A stretch of 64,000 nucleotides of DNA from Devosia oryziradicis (GCF_016698645.1 NZ_CP068047.1:965001-1029000); one strand, 5' to 3'. Counted from the stretch's first letter, positions 26,150 to 35,465 are shown. Numbers and translations are program-made. The notes: generated by a model from the sequence alone, not told the origin.

Positions 26150-27334
26150 ATGCCCAGTCTCGACAAGATACTGACGGTCGACGAGATGAAGCAGAAAGCG
26201 CGCCGAAGCGTGCCCAAGATGTTCTTCGATTATGCCGACAGCGGCAGCTATACCGAAGGCACCTATCGCGACAATGAAAGCGATTTCGGCAAGATCAGCC
26301 TCAAGCAGAAGGTCGCGGTCAATCTGAAAAACCGCAACCTCAAGACACGGATGCTGGGCCAGGAAATCACCATGCCGGTGGCCATCGCGCCGGCAGCGAC
26401 CGGGGGCATGCAGATCGCCGATGGTGAGATCAAGGCGGCGCGCGCTGCCGAGAAATACGGCATCCCCTTCACGCTCTCGACCATGAGCGTCTGCTCGATC
26501 GAGGACGTTGCCGAGAACACCTCGGCGCCATTCTGGTTTCAGCTCTATGTGATGCGCGACCGGGGTTTCATCGAGCGGCTGATTGACCGCGCCAAGGCGG
26601 CCAAATGCTCGGCGCTGGTGCTGACCATGGACCTGCAGATCCTGGGGCAGCGGCACAAGGACATCAAGAATGGCCTCGCCACGCCGCCCAAGCTCAATGC
26701 CCATTCGCTCTGGCAGATGATGCAGCATCCGGTTTGGTGCATGCGTATGCTTGGGACCAGGCGACACACCTTCCGCAATATCGTCGGCCATGTGAGTGGC
26801 GGCCATGACCTGGCTTCGCTCTCGTCCTGGACGGCCAGCCAGTTCGATCCGGCGCTCGATTGGGCGGATGTCCGCTGGGTCAAGGAGCGGTTCGGCGGTC
26901 CCGTCATCGTCAAGGGTGTGCTCGACCCCGACGACGCACAGGCGGCGATCGACAATGGTGCCGACGCGATCGTGGTATCCAACCATGGCGGCCGACAGCT
27001 CGACGGCGCGCCGTCCACCATTCGCGTCCTTCCCGAGATCGTCGATCGCGTTGGCCACAAGACCGAGGTCTATCTCGATAGCGGCATCCGCTCGGGGCAG
27101 GATGTGCTCAAGGCCATGGCCTTTGGCGCCAGGGGCACCTTCATTGGACGGCCGATGCTCTACGGCCTGGGGGCAGGCGGGGAAGCAGGCGTGACGCGCG
27201 TGCTCGACATCATCCGCAAGGAGCTCGACACCACGATGGCCCTGTGCGGCGAGCGCGACATCCTCAACTTCGGACTGCACAACATTTATTCGAACGACAT
27301 TCCGCCGCGGAATGCGCCGGCCTATCCCCGATAG
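26150..27334 (+). CDS. lldD: FMN-dependent alpha-hydroxy-acid dehydrogenase, probable L-lactate dehydrogenase
   Basis: A 394-residue flavoenzyme oxidising L-lactate to pyruvate at the membrane. It has the N-terminal PKMFFDYADSGSY, FMN-binding APAATGG, QLYVMRDR, the catalytic His279 in SNHGGRQLDGAPS and the arginine in DSGIRSGQDVLKA. GGAG about ten bases before the ATG supports the start. In the L-fucose oxidative pathway L-lactate is an end product, so this gene would complete the route; the shared operator supports that. Its last 13 nt overlap the convergent anti-sigma gene. Confidence 0.9.
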   Translation: MPSLDKILTVDEMKQKARRSVPKMFFDYADSGSYTEGTYRDNESDFGKISLKQKVAVNLKNRNLKTRMLGQEITMPVAIAPAATGGMQIADGEIKAARAAEKYGIPFTLSTMSVCSIEDVAENTSAPFWFQLYVMRDRGFIERLIDRAKAAKCSALVLTMDLQILGQRHKDIKNGLATPPKLNAHSLWQMMQHPVWCMRMLGTRRHTFRNIVGHVSGGHDLASLSSWTASQFDPALDWADVRWVKERFGGPVIVKGVLDPDDAQAAIDNGADAIVVSNHGGRQLDGAPSTIRVLPEIVDRVGHKTEVYLDSGIRSGQDVLKAMAFGARGTFIGRPMLYGLGAGGEAGVTRVLDIIRKELDTTMALCGERDILNFGLHNIYSNDIPPRNAPAYPR

Positions 27335-28125
27335 GGCGGTCTTGAGCTCACGTCGCCCTCGGTCAACTGCGAATAGACAGCGCCGGCAACGGCCTTCATC
27401 TGGGCTTCGGGCAGCGTGCCGACCACCGTGCAGGTTATACGGGCATTGGCCCAATAAAAGGCTTCGGCACCGTCCTGGCTGGCGAATTGGTAGGCAGGCT
27501 TCCCATCCGGCAGGGCCGCGGTCACATAGATGGTGACGCGCTGCTGGCTCGCATCTTCATACATCAACTGTGCCGCCCGGCCGCCCGCATCGGGTTCGCC
27601 CGGCAGCAGCCGTCCGCCGACCAGGCTGAAACCCTGGGCGGTCAGATCAGGCATGCCCAGCGTCGTATCGAGCCGGTTGGAGAGCCAGGTGCTCAGATGT
27701 TCGCTGTCGTCGCTGCCCACCTCGACGGCATGGCGGTTCTCGGCGACGTAGACGGCATGGGCGTTGACGGCGTCGGCAATCAGGGTCGCGCTGGCCGGAT
27801 TTGGATCAAGGAGCGGGCGGGCGAACCAGCCTGCGCCAAGGCCCAAGCCGAGCAGCACGACGGCGGCCGCCGCCCAGCCCCAGGGCTGACCGCGACGACG
27901 GCCAATCTCGGCCGACAGCCGTTGCGGCTTGAGGCGGACGGGAACATTCTCGGCTCCCGCAGGGGCGAACAGGGTGCGGATGGCGTCGTTCTGGCGCTGC
28001 AGCAAGGCAACTTCCGCAGCCGCATCGGCATTGGCGACAAGATAGGCTTCGACGGCGGTCCGCTCGTCCGGTGACAATTGCCCATCGGCATAGGCCATGA
28101 GCTGATCGCGACTGATCTGGCTCAT
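27322..28125 (-). CDS. Membrane-anchored anti-sigma factor
   Basis: A 267-residue protein: a cytosolic N-terminal domain (about 1-75) beginning QLMAYADGQLSPDERTAVEA, the anti-sigma domain pattern, one membrane helix (about 82-102), and a periplasmic C-terminal domain. No His-x3-Cys-x2-Cys zinc motif is present, so it is not a redox-type ZAS. The start overlaps the sigma-factor stop by 4 nt (ATGA). It should hold the ECF factor inactive until an envelope signal. Confidence 0.87.
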   Translation of the reverse strand: MSQISRDQLMAYADGQLSPDERTAVEAYLVANADAAAEVALLQRQNDAIRTLFAPAGAENVPVRLKPQRLSAEIGRRRGQPWGWAAAAVVLLGLGLGAGWFARPLLDPNPASATLIADAVNAHAVYVAENRHAVEVGSDDSEHLSTWLSNRLDTTLGMPDLTAQGFSLVGGRLLPGEPDAGGRAAQLMYEDASQQRVTIYVTAALPDGKPAYQFASQDGAEAFYWANARITCTVVGTLPEAQMKAVAGAVYSQLTEGDVSSRPPYRG

Positions 28126-28628
28126 TTGACTGTCCTCAAATGCGGTTCGGCCGGGGTGCCAGTCAGGGTGCGCAGCGCGGCGCGGGCCCGGCCCAGCCGG
28201 CTCATCAGCGTGCCTTGCGGGATCTTCAGGATTTCGGCAGCCTCGCCATAGGCGAGCCCCTCAAGGGTAACGAGCAGCAAGGCTTCCTTTTGCTCCAGTG
28301 GCAGCAAGTCGATGGCGCGCGCCATTTCCGCCAGCGCGATGTGTCCCGGCTGCGGCGCTGGGATCGATGGCTCGGGAATGGTATGGAAGTCGACGCTTTC
28401 GCCGCGCCGGCGCGATGCCCGCAGGGCATTGCGATGCAGGTTGAGCAGCATCGTGAACAGCCAGGCGCGGACCGGCCCCGAAGGGCGAAACAGGCCGCGC
28501 CTGGAAATGGCGCGTTCCAGGCAGTCCTGGACCAGGTCATCGGCCAGGTCGACATTGCGGGTCAGCGCCCGGGCATAGCGCCTCAGGGCCGGCACACAGG
28601 CTTCGAGCTGATCGAGGAAACTGTCCAC
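28122..28628 (-). CDS. ECF RNA polymerase sigma factor
   Basis: A 168-residue sigma factor with region 2 (ALTRNVDLADDLVQDCLERA, then RAWLFTMLLNLHRNALR) and region 4 (LPLEQKEALLLVTLEGLAYGEAA split by the helix-turn-helix, then GTLMSRLGRARAAL). It forms an operon with the upstream secreted-repeat protein gene (16-nt gap) and the downstream anti-sigma gene (4-nt overlap). A GGAATAA/GTTGACG promoter candidate upstream of the first gene may be its own target. Confidence 0.93.
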   Translation of the reverse strand: MDSFLDQLEACVPALRRYARALTRNVDLADDLVQDCLERAISRRGLFRPSGPVRAWLFTMLLNLHRNALRASRRRGESVDFHTIPEPSIPAPQPGHIALAEMARAIDLLPLEQKEALLLVTLEGLAYGEAAEILKIPQGTLMSRLGRARAALRTLTGTPAEPHLRTVK

Positions 28629-28644
28629 GGATGCCCAGGAAAGA

Positions 28645-29043
28645 TTATTCTACTGCAAGATGCCAGACGCCACCGACGCCGTCACCCTTGGTGTCGCCGG
28701 CAGCGGTGTCTTCATACCAGTAATAGAGCGGCCAGCCCTTATAGGCCCACATGGTCGAGCCGTCGTCGCGGGTGACGAGGGTGAAGTCGCCATCGGCAGC
28801 GGCACCGGCGTCGGCCATCAGCGGCGGCCACTTGACGGCGCAATCGCCGTTGCAGACGCTCTTGCCGTCGCCCTTGGTATCCTTGTCGAAGGTATAGAGT
28901 GACATGCCATTGGCATCGGTCAGCACCATCTTGCCGCCGATATCGGTGGACTTGACGGCGCCGCCGAGAAAGTCGGTGGCAAAGGCCGGCATCGCGAGAA
29001 GCGCCAGGGCAGCCGCACCGGCGAGAAGCGAACGAAACTGCAT
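28645..29043 (-). CDS. Exported repeat protein (COG4315 / Lipoprotein_15 family)
   Basis: A 132-residue periplasmic protein with a signal peptide (about 1-22, MPAFAT) and two copies of the family repeat: MSLYTFDKDTKG with VCNGDCAVKWPPL, and WAYKGWPLYYWYEDTAAGD. These proteins are commonly encoded beside ECF sigma factors and are suspected to bind metal or act in redox stress; function is not established. It is the first gene of the operon with the sigma and anti-sigma genes and could be a target or part of the signal path. Confidence 0.88.
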   Translation of the reverse strand: MQFRSLLAGAAALALLAMPAFATDFLGGAVKSTDIGGKMVLTDANGMSLYTFDKDTKGDGKSVCNGDCAVKWPPLMADAGAAADGDFTLVTRDDGSTMWAYKGWPLYYWYEDTAAGDTKGDGVGGVWHLAVE

Positions 29044-29090
29044 GGGATATTTCCTCCATGTTGCGGGACCGCCGCTGCGGCCCTCGGAAG

Positions 29091-29119
29091 CGTCAACACC
29101 GGGCGGAGGGCTTTATTCC
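29091..29119 (-). promoter_or_regulatory. Candidate ECF-type promoter of the secreted protein-sigma-anti-sigma operon
   Basis: On the minus strand GGAATAA (29119-29113) is followed after 15 bases by GTTGACG (29097-29091), about 50 nt before the start of the first gene. GGAAT-type -35 elements are typical of ECF factors, so autoregulation is plausible. Confidence 0.4.
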
Positions 29120-29222
29120 GCGGGCAATGAAAGAATTTCGTCGAGGCATCTGCACCAGCAGGGTGGGGGCAAGTCCAATCGTTGATTTGCAAAGCTTTCG
29201 TGACATGCCATGAAGGTTGGCG

Positions 29223-29852
29223 ATGCAAACGACGGGGAGGTCGCGGGTGTCGGTAGCCCTGACCATTACGCGCATTATCGATGAAATCAGCCGCCGCGTC
29301 GGCCTGGTGGCCGTATGGCTGGTGCTGCTGTCAGCGCTGCTGAGCGCGTTCAACGCCCTTTTCCGCTATTCGATCGGGGCGATGATCTCCATCGAGCGCA
29401 GCATTGGCGGCGGCTTTTTCGGCGGAATGGTGGCGCTCTACACCAACTATTCAAGCGGGTTGTCAGAAGCGGTCTGGTACATGTTCGGCGGCATGGTGAT
29501 GCTGGGCGGAGCCTGGACGCTCAAGATGAACGAGCATGTGCGCGTCGACCTGCTCTACGGTGCGATCAGCGAGCGGGCCCGCACCTGGATCGACCTGCTG
29601 GGCGGGTTGTTCTTCCTCATGCCGCTCTGCATCATGCTGATCTATTTCACCTGGCCCTGGTTCGTGCAGGCCTGGGTGCAGAATGTCACATCGAACGCGG
29701 CGGGCGGTTTGCCGCGCTGGCCGGTGCGCCTGATGCTGCCGCTGGGCTTCGGCGTGCTCATGCTGCAAGGCATTGCCGAGATCATTAAGTGCATCCTGGC
29801 CCTGACCACCAACTATCACCGCGAATTCGCCTACGAGAAACCCATACAATGA
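29223..29852 (+). CDS. dctQ: TRAP transporter small membrane subunit
   Basis: A 209-residue inner-membrane protein with four hydrophobic helices, a large loop and the conserved WTLKMNEHVRVDLLY of DctQ subunits. It pairs with the large subunit DctM, whose ATG overlaps this stop (ATGA). AAGG ten bases before the ATG at 29223 supports the start. Together they form the sodium-driven permease for the solute delivered by the binding protein at 31826-32938. Confidence 0.92.
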   Translation: MQTTGRSRVSVALTITRIIDEISRRVGLVAVWLVLLSALLSAFNALFRYSIGAMISIERSIGGGFFGGMVALYTNYSSGLSEAVWYMFGGMVMLGGAWTLKMNEHVRVDLLYGAISERARTWIDLLGGLFFLMPLCIMLIYFTWPWFVQAWVQNVTSNAAGGLPRWPVRLMLPLGFGVLMLQGIAEIIKCILALTTNYHREFAYEKPIQ

Positions 29853-31330
29853 TCGACCTCATCCGCGAGAACATGGCGCCGATCCTGTTCGGGGGACTGG
29901 TCGTCTTCCTCATCATTGGGTATCCCGCGGCATTTTCGCTGGCCGCGGTAGGTCTGTTCGGTGGCCTGGCGGCCATCGAGCTGGGCCTGATCACGCCGCT
30001 ATTCTTCGGCAACCTGACCTATCAACTCTACGGCGTGCTCAGCAACGAGCTGCTGCTGGCCATCCCCTTCTTCACCTTCATGGGGGTGATCCTGGAAAAG
30101 AGCGGGCTGGCCGAGGATCTACTGGATGGCTTCGGTCAGTTATTCGGCAGCGTGCGGGGCGGGCTGTCTTATGCGGTGATCATCGTTGGCGCCATCCTGG
30201 GTGCCATCACCGGCACGGTCGCCGCCTCGGTGATCGCCATGGGGCTGATCTCGCTGCCGGTCATGATGCGCTACGGCTACAATGTGCGCCACGCCACTGG
30301 CGTCATCGCCGCATCGGGCACCATTACCCAGCTGATCCCGCCGTCGCTCGTGCTCATCGTGCTGGCGGACCAGCTGCAGAAATCGCCGGGCGAGATGTAT
30401 ATCGGGGCCACCGGCGCCTCGATCGTCCAAGTCCTGCTGTTCATGGGCTGGGTGTTCATCCTTTCCATCTTCCGGCCGCAGGATGTGCCGGCACTGCCGC
30501 CAGAGGCGCGGGTGCTGCGCGGTTGGCCGCTCTGGGCCAAGATCATCCGGGGCACCGTGCCCAGCCTGGCGCTGATCTTCATCGTGCTCGGCACGATCCT
30601 GCTCGGTCTTGTGACCCCTACCGAAGCCGGCGCCATGGGCGTGGTCGGCGCCATGCTCCTCGCCTGGTTCAATGGCCGGCTCAAATGGTCGATCACGTGG
30701 GAAGGCATGGTTTCGACCATGCGGCTCACCGCCATGGTGGTGTTCATCCTATTGGGCGCGCGCGTCTTCAGCCTCGTGTTCCAGGGCGTGGGCGGCGGTC
30801 ACTGGATCGAGGACATGCTGAGTAACCTGCCTGGCGGCGTGGTTGGCTTCCTGATCTTCGTCAACATCTTCATTTTCGTGCTGGCGTTCTTCCTCGATTT
30901 CTTCGAAATCGCCTTCATCGTCATTCCGCTGCTGGCGCCGGTGGCGGACTCGATGGGCATCGACCTGGTGTGGTTCGGCGTCATGATCTGCGCCAACATG
31001 CAGACCAGCTTCATGCATCCCCCGTTCGGCTTTGCCCTGTTCTACCTGCGCGGCATCGTGCCCCGCGACAAGGTCAAGACACGTGATATCTACCTGGGAG
31101 CAATCCCGTGGCTGGTTTTGCAGCTGATCCTGGTCGGCCTGCTGATCGCTTTCCCTGAGCTGGTGACCTTCTTCCTCAGCAAGGAAGTGGATGTCGACCT
31201 GAACACCATCGAAATCGTGTTGCCGCCAGCGGGCGGTGGCGAGACGGCGCCCGGCTTTACAGCCACGCCGCCGCCCAATTTCGGGGAACCGGCTCCGGCC
31301 TATACACCGCCTCCGGCACCGGTGTTCTGA
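29849..31330 (+). CDS. dctM: TRAP transporter large membrane subunit
   Basis: A 493-residue permease with about 12 hydrophobic segments and the DctM blocks AIPFFTFMGVILE, AIIGTVAAS-like GAITGTVAASVIAMG, IPPSLVLIVLAD and TPTEAGAMG. The C-terminal 45 residues are a proline/alanine-rich cytoplasmic tail. It belongs to the mannitol/chloroaromatic/2-oxo-acid type large subunit. The palindrome-bounded DUF559 cassette begins 6 nt after its stop codon. Confidence 0.93.
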   Translation: MIDLIRENMAPILFGGLVVFLIIGYPAAFSLAAVGLFGGLAAIELGLITPLFFGNLTYQLYGVLSNELLLAIPFFTFMGVILEKSGLAEDLLDGFGQLFGSVRGGLSYAVIIVGAILGAITGTVAASVIAMGLISLPVMMRYGYNVRHATGVIAASGTITQLIPPSLVLIVLADQLQKSPGEMYIGATGASIVQVLLFMGWVFILSIFRPQDVPALPPEARVLRGWPLWAKIIRGTVPSLALIFIVLGTILLGLVTPTEAGAMGVVGAMLLAWFNGRLKWSITWEGMVSTMRLTAMVVFILLGARVFSLVFQGVGGGHWIEDMLSNLPGGVVGFLIFVNIFIFVLAFFLDFFEIAFIVIPLLAPVADSMGIDLVWFGVMICANMQTSFMHPPFGFALFYLRGIVPRDKVKTRDIYLGAIPWLVLQLILVGLLIAFPELVTFFLSKEVDVDLNTIEIVLPPAGGGETAPGFTATPPPNFGEPAPAYTPPPAPVF

Positions 31331-31335
31331 CGGTG

Positions 31336-31400
31336 CAGTCGGGACTCCTCTCCCGTTTACGGGAGAGGGGGACCACGCGTAGCGTGGTGGAGAGGGGTGC
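31336..31400 (+). repeat. Left terminal inverted repeat of the DUF559 cassette
   Basis: It folds into two hairpins: CCTCTCCCG-TTTA-CGGGAGAGG (31347-31368) and ACCACGC-GTA-GCGTGGT (31372-31388). Against the right repeat it differs at only a few places outside the second hairpin, and the stem differences keep pairing. Confidence 0.88.
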
Positions 31401-31420
31401 AACAAGCGCGGAGCTTGGGA

Positions 31421-31771
31421 ATGCGGTCACCGGACTTCATTCGTGAGAGGGCAAAGACGCTCCGACGCGCCATGACTCAGCCAGAGCGGACGCTATGGGC
31501 GCTGCTGAGGCGCAACCGCATGGGGCTACACTTTCGGCGGCAGCATCCGATCGGTCCGTTCGTGCTGGATTTCTACTGCGCGACGGCCAAGCTTTGCATC
31601 GAGTTGGATGGGCCTTCGCATACCGAGCGTGCCGAGTACGATCAGCGGAGGACAGCCTGGCTTGGTCGAGAAGGTGTGCGTGTTCTGCGGTTTTCCGTTG
31701 AAGAGGTCGAGACTCGGTCTGCCGTGGTCCTGGCTGCCATCGCGCAAGCGGCACCCCCCTCCACCGCCTGA
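31421..31771 (+). CDS. DUF559 family protein (Vsr/PD-(D/E)xK nuclease-like fold)
   Basis: A 116-residue basic protein. The family core is intact: TQPERTLWALLRRNRMG, FRRQHPIGPFVLDFYC with Asp50, IELDGPSH with Glu61, Asp63 and His67, and RRTAWLGREGVRVLRF. DUF559 resembles very-short-patch-repair and restriction endonucleases, so cleavage of mismatched, hairpin or single-stranded DNA is plausible but unproven. GGAG eight bases before the ATG at 31421 supports the start; an upstream GTG at 31397 lies in the repeat. The stop codon is inside the right repeat, so gene and repeats move or evolve together. Confidence 0.9.
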   Translation: MRSPDFIRERAKTLRRAMTQPERTLWALLRRNRMGLHFRRQHPIGPFVLDFYCATAKLCIELDGPSHTERAEYDQRRTAWLGREGVRVLRFSVEEVETRSAVVLAAIAQAAPPSTA

Positions 31772-31814
31772 CGGCGGTCCCCCTCCCCCGTGAACGGGGG
31801 AGGAGTCCTGACTG
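31751..31814 (-). repeat. Right terminal inverted repeat of the DUF559 cassette
   Basis: Read on the minus strand it folds as CCTCCCCCG-TTCA-CGGGGGAGG and ACCGCC-GTCA-GGCGGT. The T-A pair of the left first stem is replaced by C-G, and the second stem has a different sequence but is still self-complementary. Confidence 0.88.
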
Positions 31815-31825
31815 GGCATATTGTC

Positions 31826-32956
<1,131 letters not shown>

Positions 32957-33060
32957 TCACCCTCCCGTTCCGGCCTTGCATGGACAATACACTGGGCACA
33001 GGCGGAGTAAAGCTGTGGTGCGGCAAGTCCTTAGGCGACGCACGGGCGGACTACCTAATT

Positions 33061-33076
33061 GACAAATAAATTTGTC
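33061..33076. promoter_or_regulatory. Inverted-repeat operator upstream of the ArsR-type regulator
   Basis: GACAAAT-AA-ATTTGTC has perfect 7-bp arms and lies 18 nt before the regulator start, where bound repressor would block transcription. The A+T richness against a GC-rich background makes it stand out. Confidence 0.7.
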
Positions 33077-33093
33077 TAATCTAGCTTCCGGCC

Positions 33094-33693
33094 ATGCAGG
33101 GACCGTCTCAGGCAAGCTTGATTGATGATGCCGACAAGGCGCTGATGGCGCTCGACCCCATCAAGCGGCGCTTGCTGACGGCGTTGCGCGAGCCGGGATC
33201 GGCCGCCAGCCTTGCCAAGCAACTGGCCCTGCCACGCCAGCAGCTCGGCTATCACCTCCGCGCCCTGGAAGGGGCAGGGCTGGTCAGGCTGGTCGAGGAG
33301 CGCAAGCGGCGCGGCTTCGTCGAACGGGTGCTCGTCGCGGCGGCTGATGCCTTTGTGCTCGATCCGGCGATGCTGGGCTCGGCTTCATCCGTCGATGCGC
33401 AGGACCGCCATGCGGCAGCCTATCTGGTCGAGGCGGCAGGCTCCGTGGTGCGCGACGTCACCCGCATGCGCGGCGCTGCAGAAGCCGCGGGGCAGCGGTT
33501 GCTGACCTTTACCATCGAGGCGGATGTGGCATTCGCCCAACCGCAGGATTTCGAGGATTTTTCCGACGCGCTGGCCAAGGCCGTTCGCGAACTGGCGGCG
33601 CGCTACGCACCCGGCCCAGACCGGCGAGCCTATCACGTGATGATCGGCGCGCATCCAGCGGTAGCTGGTCGCCCGCCCAAACCGATAAACTGA
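33094..33693 (+). CDS. ArsR-type winged-helix transcriptional regulator
   Basis: A 199-residue regulator. The N-terminal winged helix (about 20-75) reads LDPIKRRLLTALREPGSAAS, then LALPRQQLGYHLRALEGAGLV, with the wing ERKRRGFVERVL. The C-terminal half is helical and probably binds a ligand or the partner protein; no metal-binding cysteines are seen. It is followed after 11 nt by an SRPBCC-domain gene, a very common pairing. The inverted repeat just upstream suggests autorepression. Confidence 0.87.
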   Translation: MQGPSQASLIDDADKALMALDPIKRRLLTALREPGSAASLAKQLALPRQQLGYHLRALEGAGLVRLVEERKRRGFVERVLVAAADAFVLDPAMLGSASSVDAQDRHAAAYLVEAAGSVVRDVTRMRGAAEAAGQRLLTFTIEADVAFAQPQDFEDFSDALAKAVRELAARYAPGPDRRAYHVMIGAHPAVAGRPPKPIN

Positions 33694-33704
33694 GGAACAG
33701 AACC

Positions 33705-34445
33705 GTGACGCAACACGACAAGCAGGTGGTTGTCGACATCACCATCGCCGCTCCCCTCGAGACGGTCTGGGCCGCCCTGCGCGATCCAGCACAGATTGCC
33801 AACTGGTTCGGCTGGGATGCGCCGGGGCTGGCCGAGGAAATCAAGTTCATCTTCATCGATGGCGCGGAGGCAAACGAGGCGCGACACGTCGTGCAGTTTG
33901 GCGAATGGGAAGGGGCGTCCGATGCGATCGAACTCACTGCGGAGGGTAACGCCACGCGGCTGCGGCTGGTGCGGGCCGGTGGCGCGCCGATCGACTGGAC
34001 GGGGGTCTACGAAGACATCAGCCAGGGCTGGGTCAACTTCTTCCAGCAGTTGCGGCTCGCGCTCGAACAGCATCCGGGCGAGCAGCGCCGCACGATTTAT
34101 CTCTCCGGGCCCGGCAAGGCGGGGATCGGCGAGCCAAGCGCCACGCTGGGTCTCGGCGAGGCGGCCAATCTGGCACAGGGCAACGCCTATGCTGCGCGGC
34201 TGGCGCCGGGCGACACCGCTTCGGGCACGGTCTGGTACCAAACGCACTTCCAGACAGCACTGACCGTGGAGCAGTGGGGCGACGGTCTGCTTGTCGTCAC
34301 CGACATGGGCGTGTCGCCCAAGCGCCCGCATGGCGGCGGTTCGGTGCTGCTGACGACCTATGGGCTCGACGATGCCGCGTTCGGCGCATTGGAGCGGCGG
34401 TGGCAGGATTGGTGGGCGGCGCGATACCCCCAGCCAGCGGCTTGA
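33705..34445 (+). CDS. SRPBCC/AHSA1-domain protein
   Basis: A 246-residue protein starting at a GTG with AGGA nine bases upstream. The N-terminal half is an Aha1-C/START-like domain: VDITIAAPLETVWAALRDP, IANWFGWD, and the C-terminal helix WVNFFQQLRLALE. A second half (about 140-246) has its own beta-rich fold and may be a second START-like unit. Such proteins bind hydrophobic ligands. It shares an operon with the ArsR-type regulator, which may respond to the same compound. Confidence 0.85.
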   Translation: MTQHDKQVVVDITIAAPLETVWAALRDPAQIANWFGWDAPGLAEEIKFIFIDGAEANEARHVVQFGEWEGASDAIELTAEGNATRLRLVRAGGAPIDWTGVYEDISQGWVNFFQQLRLALEQHPGEQRRTIYLSGPGKAGIGEPSATLGLGEAANLAQGNAYAARLAPGDTASGTVWYQTHFQTALTVEQWGDGLLVVTDMGVSPKRPHGGGSVLLTTYGLDDAAFGALERRWQDWWAARYPQPAA

Positions 34446-34520
34446 GCATTTGCTCACGCGGCTGGTGACAGGCCCGCCAAAGATGGTATGTGGCTGCCAA
34501 CTATGCTGGGAGGCAACTGC

Positions 34521-35465
34521 ATGTTCGTCGTTGGTGGGGAAAGCCTGGTTGATCTCGTTCCGGCCAAGCCAGGACCGGCCGCCGAGCGCCAGCCTGTAGC
34601 CGGCGGGTCCCCGTTCAACTGTGCCATCGCTTTGGCAAAGCTTGGCAACCAGACCGGCTTTCTCTGCCCTATCAGCACCGACGACTTTGGCGACATGCTG
34701 CTGGCGCCGCTCGCTGCGGCTGGCGTCAAGGTCCTGATCGAAAACCGGGTCGATGCCCCTACGACCAAGGCCATCGTCACGTTCAACGAGAAGATGCAGG
34801 CCAGCTACGAGTTCGAGCGCGGCGCCGAGCGGGCCTTTACCCGCGATGGCCTGGTCTCCGCCCTGCCTGGCGGGGTTTCGCTGCTCCAGCTCGGCGGCTT
34901 CGTGCCGATCGAGCCTGATGATGCCGCCGCATGGCTTGCCGTGGCCAACCAGGCCATTGCCGGTGGTGCCACGATGAGCATGGACATCAATGTCCGACCG
35001 CTGCTGGTCAATGACGAGGCCACCTATCGCCGTCAGCTGTCGCAACTGCTGGACCTGGCGCACGTGATCAAGCTGTCGGACGAAGATCACGAATGGCTCG
35101 AACCCGGCATGAGCCTCGAAGAGCATGCGCGGCGCCTCCTCGCCCGGCCCAACTGCGAGCTGGTGGTGATCACGCTGGGCGAGGCCGGTTCGCTGGCTTT
35201 CACCAGCGGCGCCACGGCCAGGGCGCCGATCTACGCGCCACCGGTCTTTGTCGACACAGTCGGCGCCGGTGACAGCCTCATGGCCGGTGTGCTGACGGCA
35301 CTCTCGGAAAAGCAGGCCTTGCGCCCCGGTACGCTCGGCGCTCTTGGTGTCGCAGATCTCGAAGACGTCCTGCGCTTTGGCGCTGTCGTGGCTGGCATCA
35401 ACTGCGGCCGCAAAGGTTGCCAACCGCCGACGCGGGCGGAAGTGGATGCCGTGCTCGGGAAATAA
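34521..35465 (+). CDS. PfkB-family carbohydrate kinase
   Basis: A 314-residue sugar or nucleoside kinase. PfkB motif 1 is the GGSPFNCAIALAKLG block (residues 28-42) and motif 2 is DTVGAGDSL (245-253) with catalytic Asp251. MSMDINVRPLL is typical of fructokinase/2-keto-3-deoxy-gluconate kinase types; the closest match by eye is fructokinase. GGGAGG seven bases before the ATG at 34521 fixes the start. KDG kinase would fit the KDPG aldolase gene at 39722, but that is 4 kb away. Confidence 0.87.
   Translation: MFVVGGESLVDLVPAKPGPAAERQPVAGGSPFNCAIALAKLGNQTGFLCPISTDDFGDMLLAPLAAAGVKVLIENRVDAPTTKAIVTFNEKMQASYEFERGAERAFTRDGLVSALPGGVSLLQLGGFVPIEPDDAAAWLAVANQAIAGGATMSMDINVRPLLVNDEATYRRQLSQLLDLAHVIKLSDEDHEWLEPGMSLEEHARRLLARPNCELVVITLGEAGSLAFTSGATARAPIYAPPVFVDTVGAGDSLMAGVLTALSEKQALRPGTLGALGVADLEDVLRFGAVVAGINCGRKGCQPPTRAEVDAVLGK

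Larger units (their letters stand above)
31336..31814. mobile_element. 479-bp palindrome-bounded cassette carrying a DUF559 gene
   Basis: The unit is bounded by 65- and 64-nt inverted repeats, both starting CAGTC at the outer edge and ending GGGGTGC at the inner edge. It contains one gene, which starts 20 nt inside the left repeat and whose last five codons lie in the right repeat. It sits exactly between the 3' ends of dctM and the TRAP binding-protein gene and interrupts neither. No obvious target duplication flanks it. It looks like a small mobile or domesticated non-autonomous element. Confidence 0.7.
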
